A DNA stretch of 64,000 nucleotides from contig NZ_JAVRHK010000005.1 of assembly GCF_031846585.1 (NCBI RefSeq), positions 62,001 to 126,000 of the forward strand, written 5' to 3'. How positions within the stretch are numbered: position 1 is the stretch's first letter; every line of letters starts with the position of its first letter. Shown one piece after another: positions 9,138-18,596 of this stretch. A model generated the notes under the pieces. That model saw nothing but the letters and a program-made list of their open reading frames with translations, searched no databases and was not told the origin of the DNA. The stretch comes from Autumnicola musiva. Lineage in GTDB: Bacteria; Bacteroidota; Bacteroidia; Flavobacteriales; Flavobacteriaceae. Made by a program: the position numbers and the translations under genes.

Positions 9138-10019
9138 TTATTGTGTACCTCTAAAAAAACACTTTTTATTTTCATTTCGTACAAATTTTCCATGAGCAGG
9201 TACAGCAACCTCTTTAAAATTCATCCTTAAATTCCTGAGACCCCAATCCAGTTCCTCACCACTTATAGCTTCTCCATGACCTGTTACAGCAACTCTTGGG
9301 TGGAGCTTTTGCAATTTATCAACAGATTCTCCGGCACGCTCCCAGTTAGTAGTAAGGTAAACTGGTGGACCATTTACTTCTTTTTTCTGAACAAGTACTT
9401 TATAAAAAGAATCCTGTTTTACCGTTACAAAAGCATCTGCCGCTATTAAAGTTTTATCCTCTTCACGGAAGAATGCGACCTGTCCTGGTGCATGTCCGGG
9501 AACATGGATCCATTTCCATTCCGGTAAGTGGGGAACCGTACCATCTTCCGGTAATTCCCTGAGTGCCGAATTTACATTTATAGATTCATGCGGATAAACC
9601 GATGAAATTTTAGCCAATAATCCGCCCTCTACTGAAGAATCTGGCTCAGGATATCTTTTCTCTCCCGTGAGATAACCAAATTCCAGCGGGTGGGCATAAA
9701 CAGGCACATTCCACTTATCAATTAAATAAACCAGGCTGCCTACATGATCAAAATGCCCATGAGTAAGAATAATTGCCTTAGGCCTGGTATCTTTGCCAAA
9801 CCGTTTTTCAGCAACTTCTACTATCTCCTTTCCCGATTTCGGCATTCCAGCATCTATTAATATCCAGTCATCTTCACCATTTTTGCCAATCATGACGATA
9901 TTTACAATCTGATTAGTATAGTAATAGACATCATTCTGAATTTCATTTCCTTTTCCACTTCTAAAAGAAGTCATAGGGATAAACTTACTATCATCGCTTT
10001 GCTTCATCCTCTCCTCCAT
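9138..10019 (-). CDS. Metallo-beta-lactamase-fold hydrolase
   Basis: 293 residues. The dinuclear metal motif is THGHFDHVGS near residue 79; further ligands are VPGHAPGQ, the aspartate of AADAFV and the histidine of VTGHGEAIS. This is the glyoxalase II/Bcl-type branch, so a thioester or ester hydrolase acting in the cytosol is likely, though the substrate is unknown. An alternative start four codons in (MKQSDDSK) is preceded by GGAGGAGAGG and may be the true one. It lies 7 bases after the DAO-Rieske gene, so the two probably share a transcript. Confidence 0.85.
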   Translation of the reverse strand: MEERMKQSDDSKFIPMTSFRSGKGNEIQNDVYYYTNQIVNIVMIGKNGEDDWILIDAGMPKSGKEIVEVAEKRFGKDTRPKAIILTHGHFDHVGSLVYLIDKWNVPVYAHPLEFGYLTGEKRYPEPDSSVEGGLLAKISSVYPHESINVNSALRELPEDGTVPHLPEWKWIHVPGHAPGQVAFFREEDKTLIAADAFVTVKQDSFYKVLVQKKEVNGPPVYLTTNWERAGESVDKLQKLHPRVAVTGHGEAISGEELDWGLRNLRMNFKEVAVPAHGKFVRNENKKCFFRGTQ

Positions 10020-10026
10020 AATCTTA

Positions 10027-11532
10027 TTATTTATTAATTTCTATTTTTTTCAAGGCATTAAACGCCGGGCCTTCTATTACTTCGCCTGAAGTATCAAACC
10101 TACTCCCATGACAGGGACAGTCCCAGCTTTTTTCTACATTATTCCAATGCACTTCACAGGCCATATGAGTGCATAAGGCTGAAAGAATACTTAATTTACC
10201 GTCATTTTCTTTATATAAAGCGAGCTTTTTACCATCACGGACTATTACAGCTGCCTCACCAGGTAGGATTTCTACCAGGTCTTTATCATCTCCTTTAAAA
10301 GTAAGATCTTTAAATAATTCTCCGGCTACATTCGCATTTTCCTTTATAAATTTACCTGCAGCCTTTGCCGGATTATGGCGTGAAGCTTCGTATAGATCCT
10401 CATAAGGATTAAATTTATCCTCCACCTTATCTGCCAAAATTATTGCAGCCAAAGTACCATAAACCAGGCCGTCTGTAGAGAAACCGGTGGCAACTAATTC
10501 GCGGGAATTTGTTTTTTTCCGTCCTATGTATGGTAGTAAATCGGCAGGTTTATAATTTTGCCCACCCCATACATGGGTAAATTCGGCTACATTAAATCTA
10601 CTTTCCACAAAATTTTTAAGGTCTTCCACATGCGCCTGATTGTCTTTGGCCTGCCCTACTTTATGAGGACTTCCAACTGCCAAAAGAAAATTATCGTTCC
10701 CACGGGAATAAGATCGTATCGAATATTTTTTGTTATCGTAATATCCCCAGAAGATACCTTCGGGATATTCATTGGATTTCAATCTGGCCGCAACACCATA
10801 TTCCCTGTAAGGCCCTAGTGTGGTATGATACTGAATTTCCAGCCCTTTTGGCGTATGAGTGGCATGGATAGCATGTTTAGCAGAAACTATAGCCTCCGGC
10901 GTATGTAACAGGATTCGATTTTCTTCTTCTTCGACTGCCCTTACACAGGTCTCTTCATAAATCTGACAATTTTCACCATCAAGTGCCCCTGCCAGGCCCT
11001 GGATGTATAGTAAAGGATTAAACTGTGCCTGATCATCAAGCCTCATTCCATCATCGTGTATAAAAGGAAAGGCTTCTGAAAGTTCAAAAAAGGCAAGATC
11101 AATTTCTTTGGCTACTTTTTTTTCTTCCAGAATTTTAAAAGTGTTGGCATCTTCAAACAGAAATAATGGTTGCTTCTTATAATCACAATCAATTTGAAAG
11201 TTTTTTACATTCTGTTCAATTTTTTTAAAAGCTTCCAAACGGGAGGAAATAACTCTTTCCACCACCTTTCCATCATATTTGGACTTTAACTTACTTAGCA
11301 ATTCATCAATAATTACATACAGATTACCTGTACTATGCCCAGTGGTACCTTTTCCTATACTTTTTGCTTCAAGAACAGCAACCTTATAACCCCTTTCCAC
11401 AAGCAACTGGGCGCTCGTTATACCGGTAATTCCACCACCTATTATTGCTACATCCACGGCAATATCACCCTTAAGTGCGGGATAAGAAACATTTTTATTT
11501 GAATACGAATTCCATAAAGACCCTTGAACCAT
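10027..11532 (-). CDS. FAD-dependent oxidoreductase with C-terminal Rieske [2Fe-2S] domain
   Basis: 501 residues. The N-terminal DAO-type FAD fold starts with VAIIGGGITGITSAQLL near residue 27 and extends to about residue 395. The C-terminal Rieske domain has both ligand pairs: CTHMAC and CPCHGSRFD. This architecture occurs in several phyla; members are thought to oxidise amines or similar compounds, with the Rieske cluster as electron relay, but the physiological substrate is not known. The next gene, 7 bases on, encodes an MBL-fold hydrolase. A terminator-like hairpin (11571-11592) separates it from the upstream gene. Confidence 0.9.
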   Translation of the reverse strand: MVQGSLWNSYSNKNVSYPALKGDIAVDVAIIGGGITGITSAQLLVERGYKVAVLEAKSIGKGTTGHSTGNLYVIIDELLSKLKSKYDGKVVERVISSRLEAFKKIEQNVKNFQIDCDYKKQPLFLFEDANTFKILEEKKVAKEIDLAFFELSEAFPFIHDDGMRLDDQAQFNPLLYIQGLAGALDGENCQIYEETCVRAVEEEENRILLHTPEAIVSAKHAIHATHTPKGLEIQYHTTLGPYREYGVAARLKSNEYPEGIFWGYYDNKKYSIRSYSRGNDNFLLAVGSPHKVGQAKDNQAHVEDLKNFVESRFNVAEFTHVWGGQNYKPADLLPYIGRKKTNSRELVATGFSTDGLVYGTLAAIILADKVEDKFNPYEDLYEASRHNPAKAAGKFIKENANVAGELFKDLTFKGDDKDLVEILPGEAAVIVRDGKKLALYKENDGKLSILSALCTHMACEVHWNNVEKSWDCPCHGSRFDTSGEVIEGPAFNALKKIEINK

Positions 11533-11570
11533 TTAAATTATATTTTTAGTTAAAATTATAAAAGCCAAAA

Positions 11571-11592
11571 GCCTGTTATATTTAGAACAGGC
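11571..11592 (-). terminator. Hairpin terminator after the 11617 gene
   Basis: Inverted repeat GCCTGTT (11571-11577) / AACAGGC (11586-11592). Read on the minus strand it is followed by a T-rich tail (TTTTGGCTTTT). It sits just after the stop of the small helical protein gene. Confidence 0.6.
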
Positions 11593-11616
11593 CTTTGACA
11601 ATCTTTTTTAATGGGA

Positions 11617-12123
11617 TTAAGATTCTACCTCATTTTCAACATTAAATGAAACCTCATTGGCTTCATCTTCTACTTCATATATCCTTATTCCCATGCACTT
11701 TAATTCCCTTAAACACAAATAAATCCTGTGCTTGTGAGAAAGTAACAATTCACGTGTACTTCCGCCATTAACCTGGGATAATGCACAATTGTAAAACTGA
11801 AAACTTCTCTTTTCCCTCCTGTAGCATTCCTTAAAGAGCCCATGCTTTTCATACCGTGAGACATGAAACAACGGGGTACATTTTTCCATTAAATTTTCAT
11901 CGAGCATAACTCCTTCATCCAGTCTTAATTCATTCTGCAGCCTTTCGATTTCCTTTTTGAATTCTGCTGCACAATCTTTCTTATATTTTGAAAGCTTCAA
12001 AAAGAAAGATTTTGTCATCAGCTTTTTAGTGTGATACGCTATGTGTTGATAATCTTTTTGATGTGCCAGGCTTCTGGATCTCAACTTAACCAAAATCCTA
12101 ATGGTCTTTTCATAACATTCCAT
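11617..12123 (-). CDS. Hypothetical helical protein, possibly DUF2383/PA2169-type ferritin-like
   Basis: 168 residues, basic in the first half, predicted almost wholly helical, with no signal peptide. The pattern of a long helix with YQHIAYHTKK, a second helix with FKKEIERLQNEL and a Cys-rich third region (CYRREK, FYNCAL) recalls the DUF2383 four-helix bundle fold, but sequence identity by eye is weak. A ferritin-like protein of another family lies just upstream and an oxidoreductase with a Rieske domain downstream, so a stress role is plausible. The assignment is tentative. Confidence 0.55.
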   Translation of the reverse strand: MECYEKTIRILVKLRSRSLAHQKDYQHIAYHTKKLMTKSFFLKLSKYKKDCAAEFKKEIERLQNELRLDEGVMLDENLMEKCTPLFHVSRYEKHGLFKECYRREKRSFQFYNCALSQVNGGSTRELLLSHKHRIYLCLRELKCMGIRIYEVEDEANEVSFNVENEVES

Positions 12124-12730
12124 GGCTTTAAATTTCTTCGGTGGTTAATACTCCTGTTATTGGAATAATTCAATATTGAAATTTACCCTCAAAGAAGCCA
12201 AATGTTTAGTATTTTAACTTTTTTAACCACAATATCTTATTGGAAATTATATTACTAAAAAGATAAAGTTCCGGGCGATGCTATAAAAAGCTTATGAAAT
12301 CTTATATTCCGATTATCCACTAAAAAAACACATCCTACCTAATTGTGTTAAAAAATAAAATATATAGTTAATTAAATGTTAATTTAGTTTCATCTTCACT
12401 ATCTTAAAAGATGCAGATCCTAACGTTATCCCCAGTGAGACGGTGCAAAAAATGAAAATTTCATTAATTTCACACCTAATTTTTTTCCTCTTTGTAAAAT
12501 TCCCATTGTAATTTGTCGCTGGATACCTGGAAAATTAAGTTCCCCTCTAATTTTTAACATATCGTTTCAAAAAAATGCAAATCAGGATGAAAATTACGCC
12601 ACTTGCATAATTTAAACACTTCCTAATTAATTAACATTCTCTCTTCTATAAAAAACTGTCCGGAAACAGTCTTTTTATACCAGCATTTTCTTGCTGCCAA
12701 AGACCTCTTTCCGGACAATTATTTGCAGAT
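12124..12730. other. Long AT-rich intergenic region
   Basis: 607 bases with no plausible coding sequence in either strand. The only clear structure is the nested inverted repeat at 12657-12717, next to the DUF892 gene. I found no exact TAnnTTTG box oriented towards the 12123 gene. Confidence 0.5.
12657..12717 (-). terminator. Nested hairpin/terminator after DUF892 gene
   Basis: TGTCCGGAAA (12657-12666) and TTTCCGGACA (12708-12717) form a perfect 10-bp outer stem. On the minus strand the right arm is followed by GTTTTTT, as in intrinsic terminators. Two smaller stems lie within reach: CAGCA/TGCTG inside the loop, and ACTGT/ACAGT competing with the outer arm. It lies 14 bases after the DUF892 stop. 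Confidence 0.6.
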
Positions 12731-13213
12731 TTACTTCGCCTCCCGGTTCAATCTGCTTTCTGCCAGTTTATTCAGTTTTTCATCTGCACCATATTCTTCC
12801 TCCAGAGTTTCATGGAGCTTCTTCGCAAGGCCATCATGTCCTAATTCCTTGGCATATCTAATAACGGTACCATAACCAGAAATTTCATAATGTTCAACTC
12901 TTTGCGCATCTGCAATTAATCCTGCGTCCCGTACATCATCTTCAGCATCTTCTTTCAAAAAGGATTCAGCTTCTTTAATAAGACCTTCCATCGCCTTACA
13001 TTTTTCGCCGGTAGGTTTGATACCTAATTCATCACAAACCTCTTCAAGCCTTTTCTTCTGCTTTTTAGTTTCTTCAAGATGGCTTTCAAATGCTTTTTTC
13101 AATTCACTGTCGCTTGCATTTTTCGCCATTTTCGGCAGCGCTTCAAGTAACTGTGACTCTGCACTGTATAGGTCTTTTAACTGGTGTTCAAATAAATCTT
13201 TTAGATTCTTCAT
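12731..13213 (-). CDS. YciE/YciF-type ferritin-like protein (DUF892)
   Basis: 160 residues. The start MKNLKDLFEHQLKDLYSAE and the later EHYEISGYGTVIRYAKEL segment are characteristic of the DUF892/YciF four-helix bundle, which carries Glu and His residues for a possible di-iron centre (E of YSAE, E and H of VEHYEI). Members are induced by osmotic and general stress in several bacteria; their chemistry is not settled. It is divergent from sbcD, with a 193-base gap. A strong hairpin follows the stop codon. Confidence 0.9.
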   Translation of the reverse strand: MKNLKDLFEHQLKDLYSAESQLLEALPKMAKNASDSELKKAFESHLEETKKQKKRLEEVCDELGIKPTGEKCKAMEGLIKEAESFLKEDAEDDVRDAGLIADAQRVEHYEISGYGTVIRYAKELGHDGLAKKLHETLEEEYGADEKLNKLAESRLNREAK

Positions 13214-13406
13214 AACTTGTAATTATTTATTGATTGTAGTATAAAGCTAATTATGAATTACTTCGATTTCAGTTAAATAGAGCATAAAGCTTTGTTGCAT
13301 TTATATTAAATTATGAACTGCTTTTCCAGACGCTCTTTTTTATAGAACCACATATAAATAATATCTTTCCATTTCAATTACACTTTTATAAACCCAAGCG
13401 GAAAAA

Positions 13407-14621
13407 ATGAAAATTCTTCATACTGCCGACTGGCACATCGGCAAAAAATTGCATAAACATGATTTATATGCAGATTTTGATCTTTTTATAAATTGGCTCT
13501 GTAAATGTATTGCTCAAAAATCTATTGATCTTTTAATTATTTCGGGAGACGTTTTTGATTTGGCCAACCCCTCATCAGAAGCCCGTAAACAATATTATAA
13601 AGCCTTAATGCAGCTTCGAAAGCTGGATTGTGAAATTATCCTTACAGGAGGTAACCACGACTCCCCGGCCATGCTCGATGCACCAAAAGAGATCCTGAAA
13701 GAACTAAAAATGCATGTAATTGGCGGGCTTCCAGAAAATAAAGAAGATTGTATCATCCCTGTTTCGAAAAATGGAAAAATTGAACTTATAATAGCCGCTA
13801 TCCCCTATTTGCGTGATTCTGACCTTAGAAGTGCTTCGGAAGGATTTACTTATGAAGACCGGATGCAGGCAATCCGTAAAGGCATTCAAAGCACCTTTGA
13901 GCAAGCGGCCGGAATTTGCAAAAATAAATACCCCGGAGTTCCCGTTATTGCCATGGGGCACCTTTTCGCTGCTGGCTCGGAAACTTCAGAAAGCGAAAGG
14001 GATATCCAGATTGGGAATCAGGCTGCCTTTAATGCCCGCCAGTTTGGAGAATACTTTAATTATATTGCACTGGGCCATATTCATAAACCCCAAAAAGTAA
14101 CAGCCCAGGTACCTGCTTACTACAGCGGTTCTCCTATCCGGCTTTCCTTTAGTGAACGCAAAGATGAAAAGCGAGTACTTGTTCTTAATTCTGAAAATGG
14201 CTGGACACCGGAAAGTATTCCTGTTCCGGTTTTTAGAAAACTCCTGAAAATTAGCGGAAACATTGAAGAGTTAAAGATAAAATTGGGCAATCTGGAAGAC
14301 CATTATGAACTGGATTCCTTAATTGAAGTTGAATTGCAGGAGGAAGTATATAATGCCCAGAAAATTTACGAACTGGATGAGCTGATTTCGGGTTTTCAAA
14401 AACCAGGATATGAAATCGTAAAACATCGCGCTACTTTCCTGCAGCATACCAAAGGTACAACCGAATTGTATAAAAGTTCCCGGCAGTTGGAAGACCTTAC
14501 TCCCAAAGAAATTTTTTCACAACTAATAGAAAAGCAGCAATACGATACTAAAACTCAAACTGACCTGATGGCAGCATTTGATGAACTCCTGCAGGAAGTT
14601 GAGCAAAGTGAAAACGCATAA
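13407..14621 (+). CDS. sbcD: Exonuclease subunit SbcD (Mre11-like)
   Basis: 404 residues, as in other SbcD proteins. Phosphoesterase motifs are in order: HTADWHIGKKLH, SGDVFD, TGGNHDSP, MGHLF and LGHIHKPQ. The enzyme is the Mn-dependent nuclease half of the SbcCD complex, which opens hairpins and protein-blocked DNA ends during replication and repair. The sbcC gene starts two bases after its stop codon, so the pair is co-translated. Confidence 0.97.
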   Translation: MKILHTADWHIGKKLHKHDLYADFDLFINWLCKCIAQKSIDLLIISGDVFDLANPSSEARKQYYKALMQLRKLDCEIILTGGNHDSPAMLDAPKEILKELKMHVIGGLPENKEDCIIPVSKNGKIELIIAAIPYLRDSDLRSASEGFTYEDRMQAIRKGIQSTFEQAAGICKNKYPGVPVIAMGHLFAAGSETSESERDIQIGNQAAFNARQFGEYFNYIALGHIHKPQKVTAQVPAYYSGSPIRLSFSERKDEKRVLVLNSENGWTPESIPVPVFRKLLKISGNIEELKIKLGNLEDHYELDSLIEVELQEEVYNAQKIYELDELISGFQKPGYEIVKHRATFLQHTKGTTELYKSSRQLEDLTPKEIFSQLIEKQQYDTKTQTDLMAAFDELLQEVEQSENA

Positions 14622-14623
14622 GA

Positions 14624-17600
14624 ATGAAGATTTTAAAGATAGAATTTCAAAATATCAATTCCTTAAAGGGAAAACATCTTATAGATTTTACAGCGGCTCC
14701 ATTTACCGGCAGTTCCCTTTTTGCTATCACAGGCCCCACTGGTAGCGGCAAAAGCACCATTCTTGATGTAATTTCACTTGCGCTATTTAATCAGGTGCCG
14801 CGATTGGGAAAAATCAGTAAAGGTGAAATAATTTCCAAAGGAGCTATTCTTACCCGTAATCAAAAAGAAGCCTTTGCACGGGTAACCTATAAAAGTAAAT
14901 CCGGGATCTTTGCCTCCCAATGGAGTATTTCCACCAACCGCAACAATAATCTGAGGGATTATGAGATGGAAATTTATGATGTAGCATCCAACTCGGTTAT
15001 TGATTTAAAAAAATCTGATGTTCCCTCAAAAAATGAAGCGCTTATAGGGTTGAATTATGACCAGTTTATCAAATCGGTATTGCTGGCGCAGGGAGAATTC
15101 GCCCAGTTTTTAAGAGCAAAAAAGGATGAGCGTGGTGAACTACTGGAAAAAATCACCGGTACCGGGATTTACAGACAGCTAGGAATAAGGGCCTTTGAAA
15201 AAAATAAAGAAGTCAACCGGGATATTGAAGCACAGCAGAATGAAATAAAAATCATTCGGCAAAACCTGCTGGAAGAGGAAATGCTAAAGGAGCAAGCGCT
15301 TCTTTATAATCAAAAAACTTTGGCTTGTGAAAACTTTGAAAAGCAAATTGAGCATTTGCGAAAAGCACTGGAACTAAAAGAAAATATAGAAAAACAACAA
15401 CAGGAAATTCTGCGGCTGGAAAAACAAAAATATAATGCAGATCAAAAGTTGAAAACCTTTGAAAAAGAACATGGTTTTCCTTTAAAACAGCATGAAAAAG
15501 TGCAGGATTTTTCAGATGAACTAAGGTCGTGGAATTTACTGAAGAACGAACTGGAGAACCTTGAAAAAGAATTCAGCAACAATAAAAAGAGAGCATCTGA
15601 AAATTCCGCCGGTATTGAAAAGCTGCAAAATAAAGTTTCCGCCTTAATACATGCTGATGTAAATACTCAAAACCTTGAGGAAAAACTTCAGGATTTCAGA
15701 GATAAAATTCTTGGAATACAGGAAAAAAGGAAAAGCAAGCTTAATGAATATAATTTCAGAAAAACAGAACTTCTTCCAGAAGTAAAAGAATTGCCATTTG
15801 AATTAAATGAACGTAAGCTGCCGGAGAATGAAATTCAGTTAAAAGATCTTCAACATAAAACATTACAAAAATCAGCAGATCTGCGAGAGGCTTTATCAGG
15901 TTTAGACCTGGATCATCCACAAGTTCAAAAGGAACAACTTCAGCAAAAATTAAAACTGGCCCGGGAAGCCACCCGGGATTTTTTCAGCATTGAAAAAACT
16001 TCAGAAGAAAAGAATAAACTAGAAATTGAAAAAGATAAACTGCAGCCACAGCTGGAAAGCTTACCGGAAGAGATAAAGAATGCAGGGCAACAGGTGACTG
16101 TACATAAAAATAAGCTGGAAAACCTCAATCTGAAAAAAGAAAACCAGATGTTGCGCGCCAGTCTGGAAGAGCACCGCCACAATTTAAAAGAAGGAGAAGC
16201 CTGTCCACTTTGTGGTGCCTTACATCATCCTTTTGCCGAAGGGCTGCCAGAAAAAGACCCTGCACAAGACCAGGAAATAACAAAGACTGAAACACTGCTC
16301 CAGGAATGGAACCAAAATTTGCAAATTTCCAGCCTTAACCTTAAAAATGTTACCGGGCGACTAAAAGAATTGTATGAACATTCCCTTCGACTTCAAAAGG
16401 CTGCAGATGAGCAAGAGGCAGAATTCTCAAAAAAATATGCTGAATTTCAACAGGCAGACCATATTGCCGGCTGGGAAAAAGTCAGTAATTCCATTGAGCA
16501 TCAATTGCAGACTTTAGAAGATTTTATACAAAATCAAAAACAGCTGCAAGCTATAGCCGCCGGTCTTCCCCTGCTAAAAAGCCTTCAGGAAATACTGAAC
16601 GATGGGAAAGAACTAAAAGAGGCATTATCGCTGCTTTATACAGGAAATAATATTCAGAGAGATTGCCAGCAACTGCAGAACAGCTGGATAAACCTTTGTG
16701 CCGCGCAGAAAAACATTAAAGAGCGGGCAAAAGAAATAAGAAAAATTTCAGAAGAGAAAGAAGCATCAAAAGAAAAGCTGCAAGATGATCTCTCCTCCAA
16801 AATTGCCAAACAGGGATTTAAAAATATTGCTGAAGCCTTTGCCGCTCTAATGCCGGATGCAGAATGTAATGCTTTGCGCAGTGAGAGGGAAACTATCCGG
16901 AAACAGATAGATAATACCGCAACTACTTTAAAATTGCTCCATTCGCAGCTTGAAACAGCCAAACAACTGGATGTGGAAAAAGAAAAATATATCCTGCAGG
17001 AAGATCTGGAGGCACAAAAGGAAAAATTCAAAAATATAAGCGAAGAATGTAAGGAAATCCACAGGCTGCTCAAAAATCATGATGATAACCTCGCGCGTCT
17101 AAGTCAGCTGAACAGCCAAATTGCAGAAAAAGAGAAAAAAACCAGAAGATGGCGGCTGTTAAATGAGCTTATTGGCGATTCCCGGGGTAAAAACTTTAAT
17201 GATTTTGCGCAGGACCTCAGTCTTACGCAACTCCTCCACCTGGCAAATATCCGGCTTAAAGATCTTAGTGACCGTTATAGTATAGATAAGCCGGCTGAAG
17301 AGGAAGATGACGGACTGGTGGCCGTAGACGAACACATGGGCGGACAAAGAAGATCGGTTAAAACGCTTTCCGGCGGCGAGACTTTTATCCTGAGCCTGAG
17401 TATGGCCCTGGCACTCTCTGATCTTGCTTCCAGAAATGTTGAAATCAACAGCCTTTTTATTGATGAAGGCTTTGGCACTCTGGATCCTGAAACTCTTGAC
17501 CAAACCCTGGATACACTGGAAAAATTACAGGCTGAATCCTCTAAAACCATCGGCATTATAAGCCATGTGGATTCTCTGAAGGAGCGAATTGCCACACAAA

Positions 17601-17653
17601 TTCAGCTAAAAAGAAACGGGCAGGGATATAGCAGCCTGGAAGTTAGGGGGTGA
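14624..17653 (+). CDS. sbcC: Exonuclease subunit SbcC (Rad50-like ATPase)
   Basis: 1009 residues. The Walker A motif is ITGPTGSGKSTILD near residue 36, followed by long coiled-coil arms. The zinc hook CPLCGALHHP is near residue 527. At the C-terminus are the ABC signature LSGGETFILSLSMAL and Walker B LFIDEGFGTLD. It forms the SMC-like ATPase of the SbcCD nuclease. The length is near the usual size for the family. No terminator is obvious in the 181 bases before the convergent hemolysin-III gene. Confidence 0.97.
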   Translation: MKILKIEFQNINSLKGKHLIDFTAAPFTGSSLFAITGPTGSGKSTILDVISLALFNQVPRLGKISKGEIISKGAILTRNQKEAFARVTYKSKSGIFASQWSISTNRNNNLRDYEMEIYDVASNSVIDLKKSDVPSKNEALIGLNYDQFIKSVLLAQGEFAQFLRAKKDERGELLEKITGTGIYRQLGIRAFEKNKEVNRDIEAQQNEIKIIRQNLLEEEMLKEQALLYNQKTLACENFEKQIEHLRKALELKENIEKQQQEILRLEKQKYNADQKLKTFEKEHGFPLKQHEKVQDFSDELRSWNLLKNELENLEKEFSNNKKRASENSAGIEKLQNKVSALIHADVNTQNLEEKLQDFRDKILGIQEKRKSKLNEYNFRKTELLPEVKELPFELNERKLPENEIQLKDLQHKTLQKSADLREALSGLDLDHPQVQKEQLQQKLKLAREATRDFFSIEKTSEEKNKLEIEKDKLQPQLESLPEEIKNAGQQVTVHKNKLENLNLKKENQMLRASLEEHRHNLKEGEACPLCGALHHPFAEGLPEKDPAQDQEITKTETLLQEWNQNLQISSLNLKNVTGRLKELYEHSLRLQKAADEQEAEFSKKYAEFQQADHIAGWEKVSNSIEHQLQTLEDFIQNQKQLQAIAAGLPLLKSLQEILNDGKELKEALSLLYTGNNIQRDCQQLQNSWINLCAAQKNIKERAKEIRKISEEKEASKEKLQDDLSSKIAKQGFKNIAEAFAALMPDAECNALRSERETIRKQIDNTATTLKLLHSQLETAKQLDVEKEKYILQEDLEAQKEKFKNISEECKEIHRLLKNHDDNLARLSQLNSQIAEKEKKTRRWRLLNELIGDSRGKNFNDFAQDLSLTQLLHLANIRLKDLSDRYSIDKPAEEEDDGLVAVDEHMGGQRRSVKTLSGGETFILSLSMALALSDLASRNVEINSLFIDEGFGTLDPETLDQTLDTLEKLQAESSKTIGIISHVDSLKERIATQIQLKRNGQGYSSLEVRG

Positions 17654-17834
17654 TTCGAAGCCTGATATTAATTGATGTTCTGTGATTGTCTAAATATTTT
17701 ATGCGTAAAACCAGTATAGAGGAGAAAGTTGGGAGAAAGAGTAAGATAAATTAGACTAGGCTCAACTGACTTCCATAGGATTAACAACAATGCAATATGA
17801 AGCTAGCATTGACCTCGATAAGTTTTATTTAAAT

Positions 17835-18491
17835 TTATTCTGAAGGTAGGACGTAATAATAAATAGAAAGAAAATGGCAAAATGTACCAAACAGGACGAA
17901 AATATGAAAGATGGCATGATTAAATTTTAGCCTGTTCAGGCTAAATAATACTGCACCTATAGTATAGGAAATTCCACCGGCAAAGAGCCATATTAGTCCA
18001 TTAACACTAAGATTTTCCACCAGGGGCTTTACGGCAAAAACAATTACCCAACCCATTAGCACATACATTATAGTGGAAAAAGTCTGGTACCTGCCGGTAA
18101 AAAAAAGTTTAAGAATTACCCCCAGAAATGCCATTCCCCAAACCACTCCAAAAATAATCCAACCGGCAGTGCCGTTCAGCGTTACCAACGCAAAAGGTGT
18201 ATAAGTGCCGGCAATAAGAATATAAATAGAGGAATGGTCTAAAATATTTAATCTGTACCTAAGTTTTTTTCCTCGTGCACTGTGATAAAATGTAGAAGCC
18301 GCATATAGCAATACCATACTGGCTCCAAAAATTAAGATGCTCACCAGGTGCACTGTTTCCCCATAATCATTTGCCCTGAGGATTAACAGTACCAGCCCCA
18401 GAATACTCATTGCAAAGCCTAAGCCGTGGGAAATAATGTTCAGTTTTTCCTCAAAGGGCGGATATGAATTTTGTGGATTTAATTCGGCCAT
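17835..18491 (-). CDS. Hemolysin III / PAQR-family membrane protein
   Basis: 218 residues with seven hydrophobic segments. The family motifs are present: EEKLNIISHGLGF at the N-terminus, AASTFYHS, LDHSSIYILIAGTYTPF, and FHIFVLFGTFCHFLSIYYY. The histidines in these motifs are the metal-binding set of PAQR/CREST hydrolases. The name hemolysin is historical; the cellular role in bacteria is unclear, possibly lipid hydrolysis in the inner membrane. It is a single gene and converges on sbcC. Confidence 0.93.
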   Translation of the reverse strand: MAELNPQNSYPPFEEKLNIISHGLGFAMSILGLVLLILRANDYGETVHLVSILIFGASMVLLYAASTFYHSARGKKLRYRLNILDHSSIYILIAGTYTPFALVTLNGTAGWIIFGVVWGMAFLGVILKLFFTGRYQTFSTIMYVLMGWVIVFAVKPLVENLSVNGLIWLFAGGISYTIGAVLFSLNRLKFNHAIFHIFVLFGTFCHFLSIYYYVLPSE

Positions 18492-18596
18492 TCTTTCTTC
18501 TTTTAAATCTCATAAAAGAATACAAAAAGACGTTCTCAAATCAAATTTTTAACACAAGTTTGATTCAGCGAATATTAGAATTCATGCGGCCGCTAC

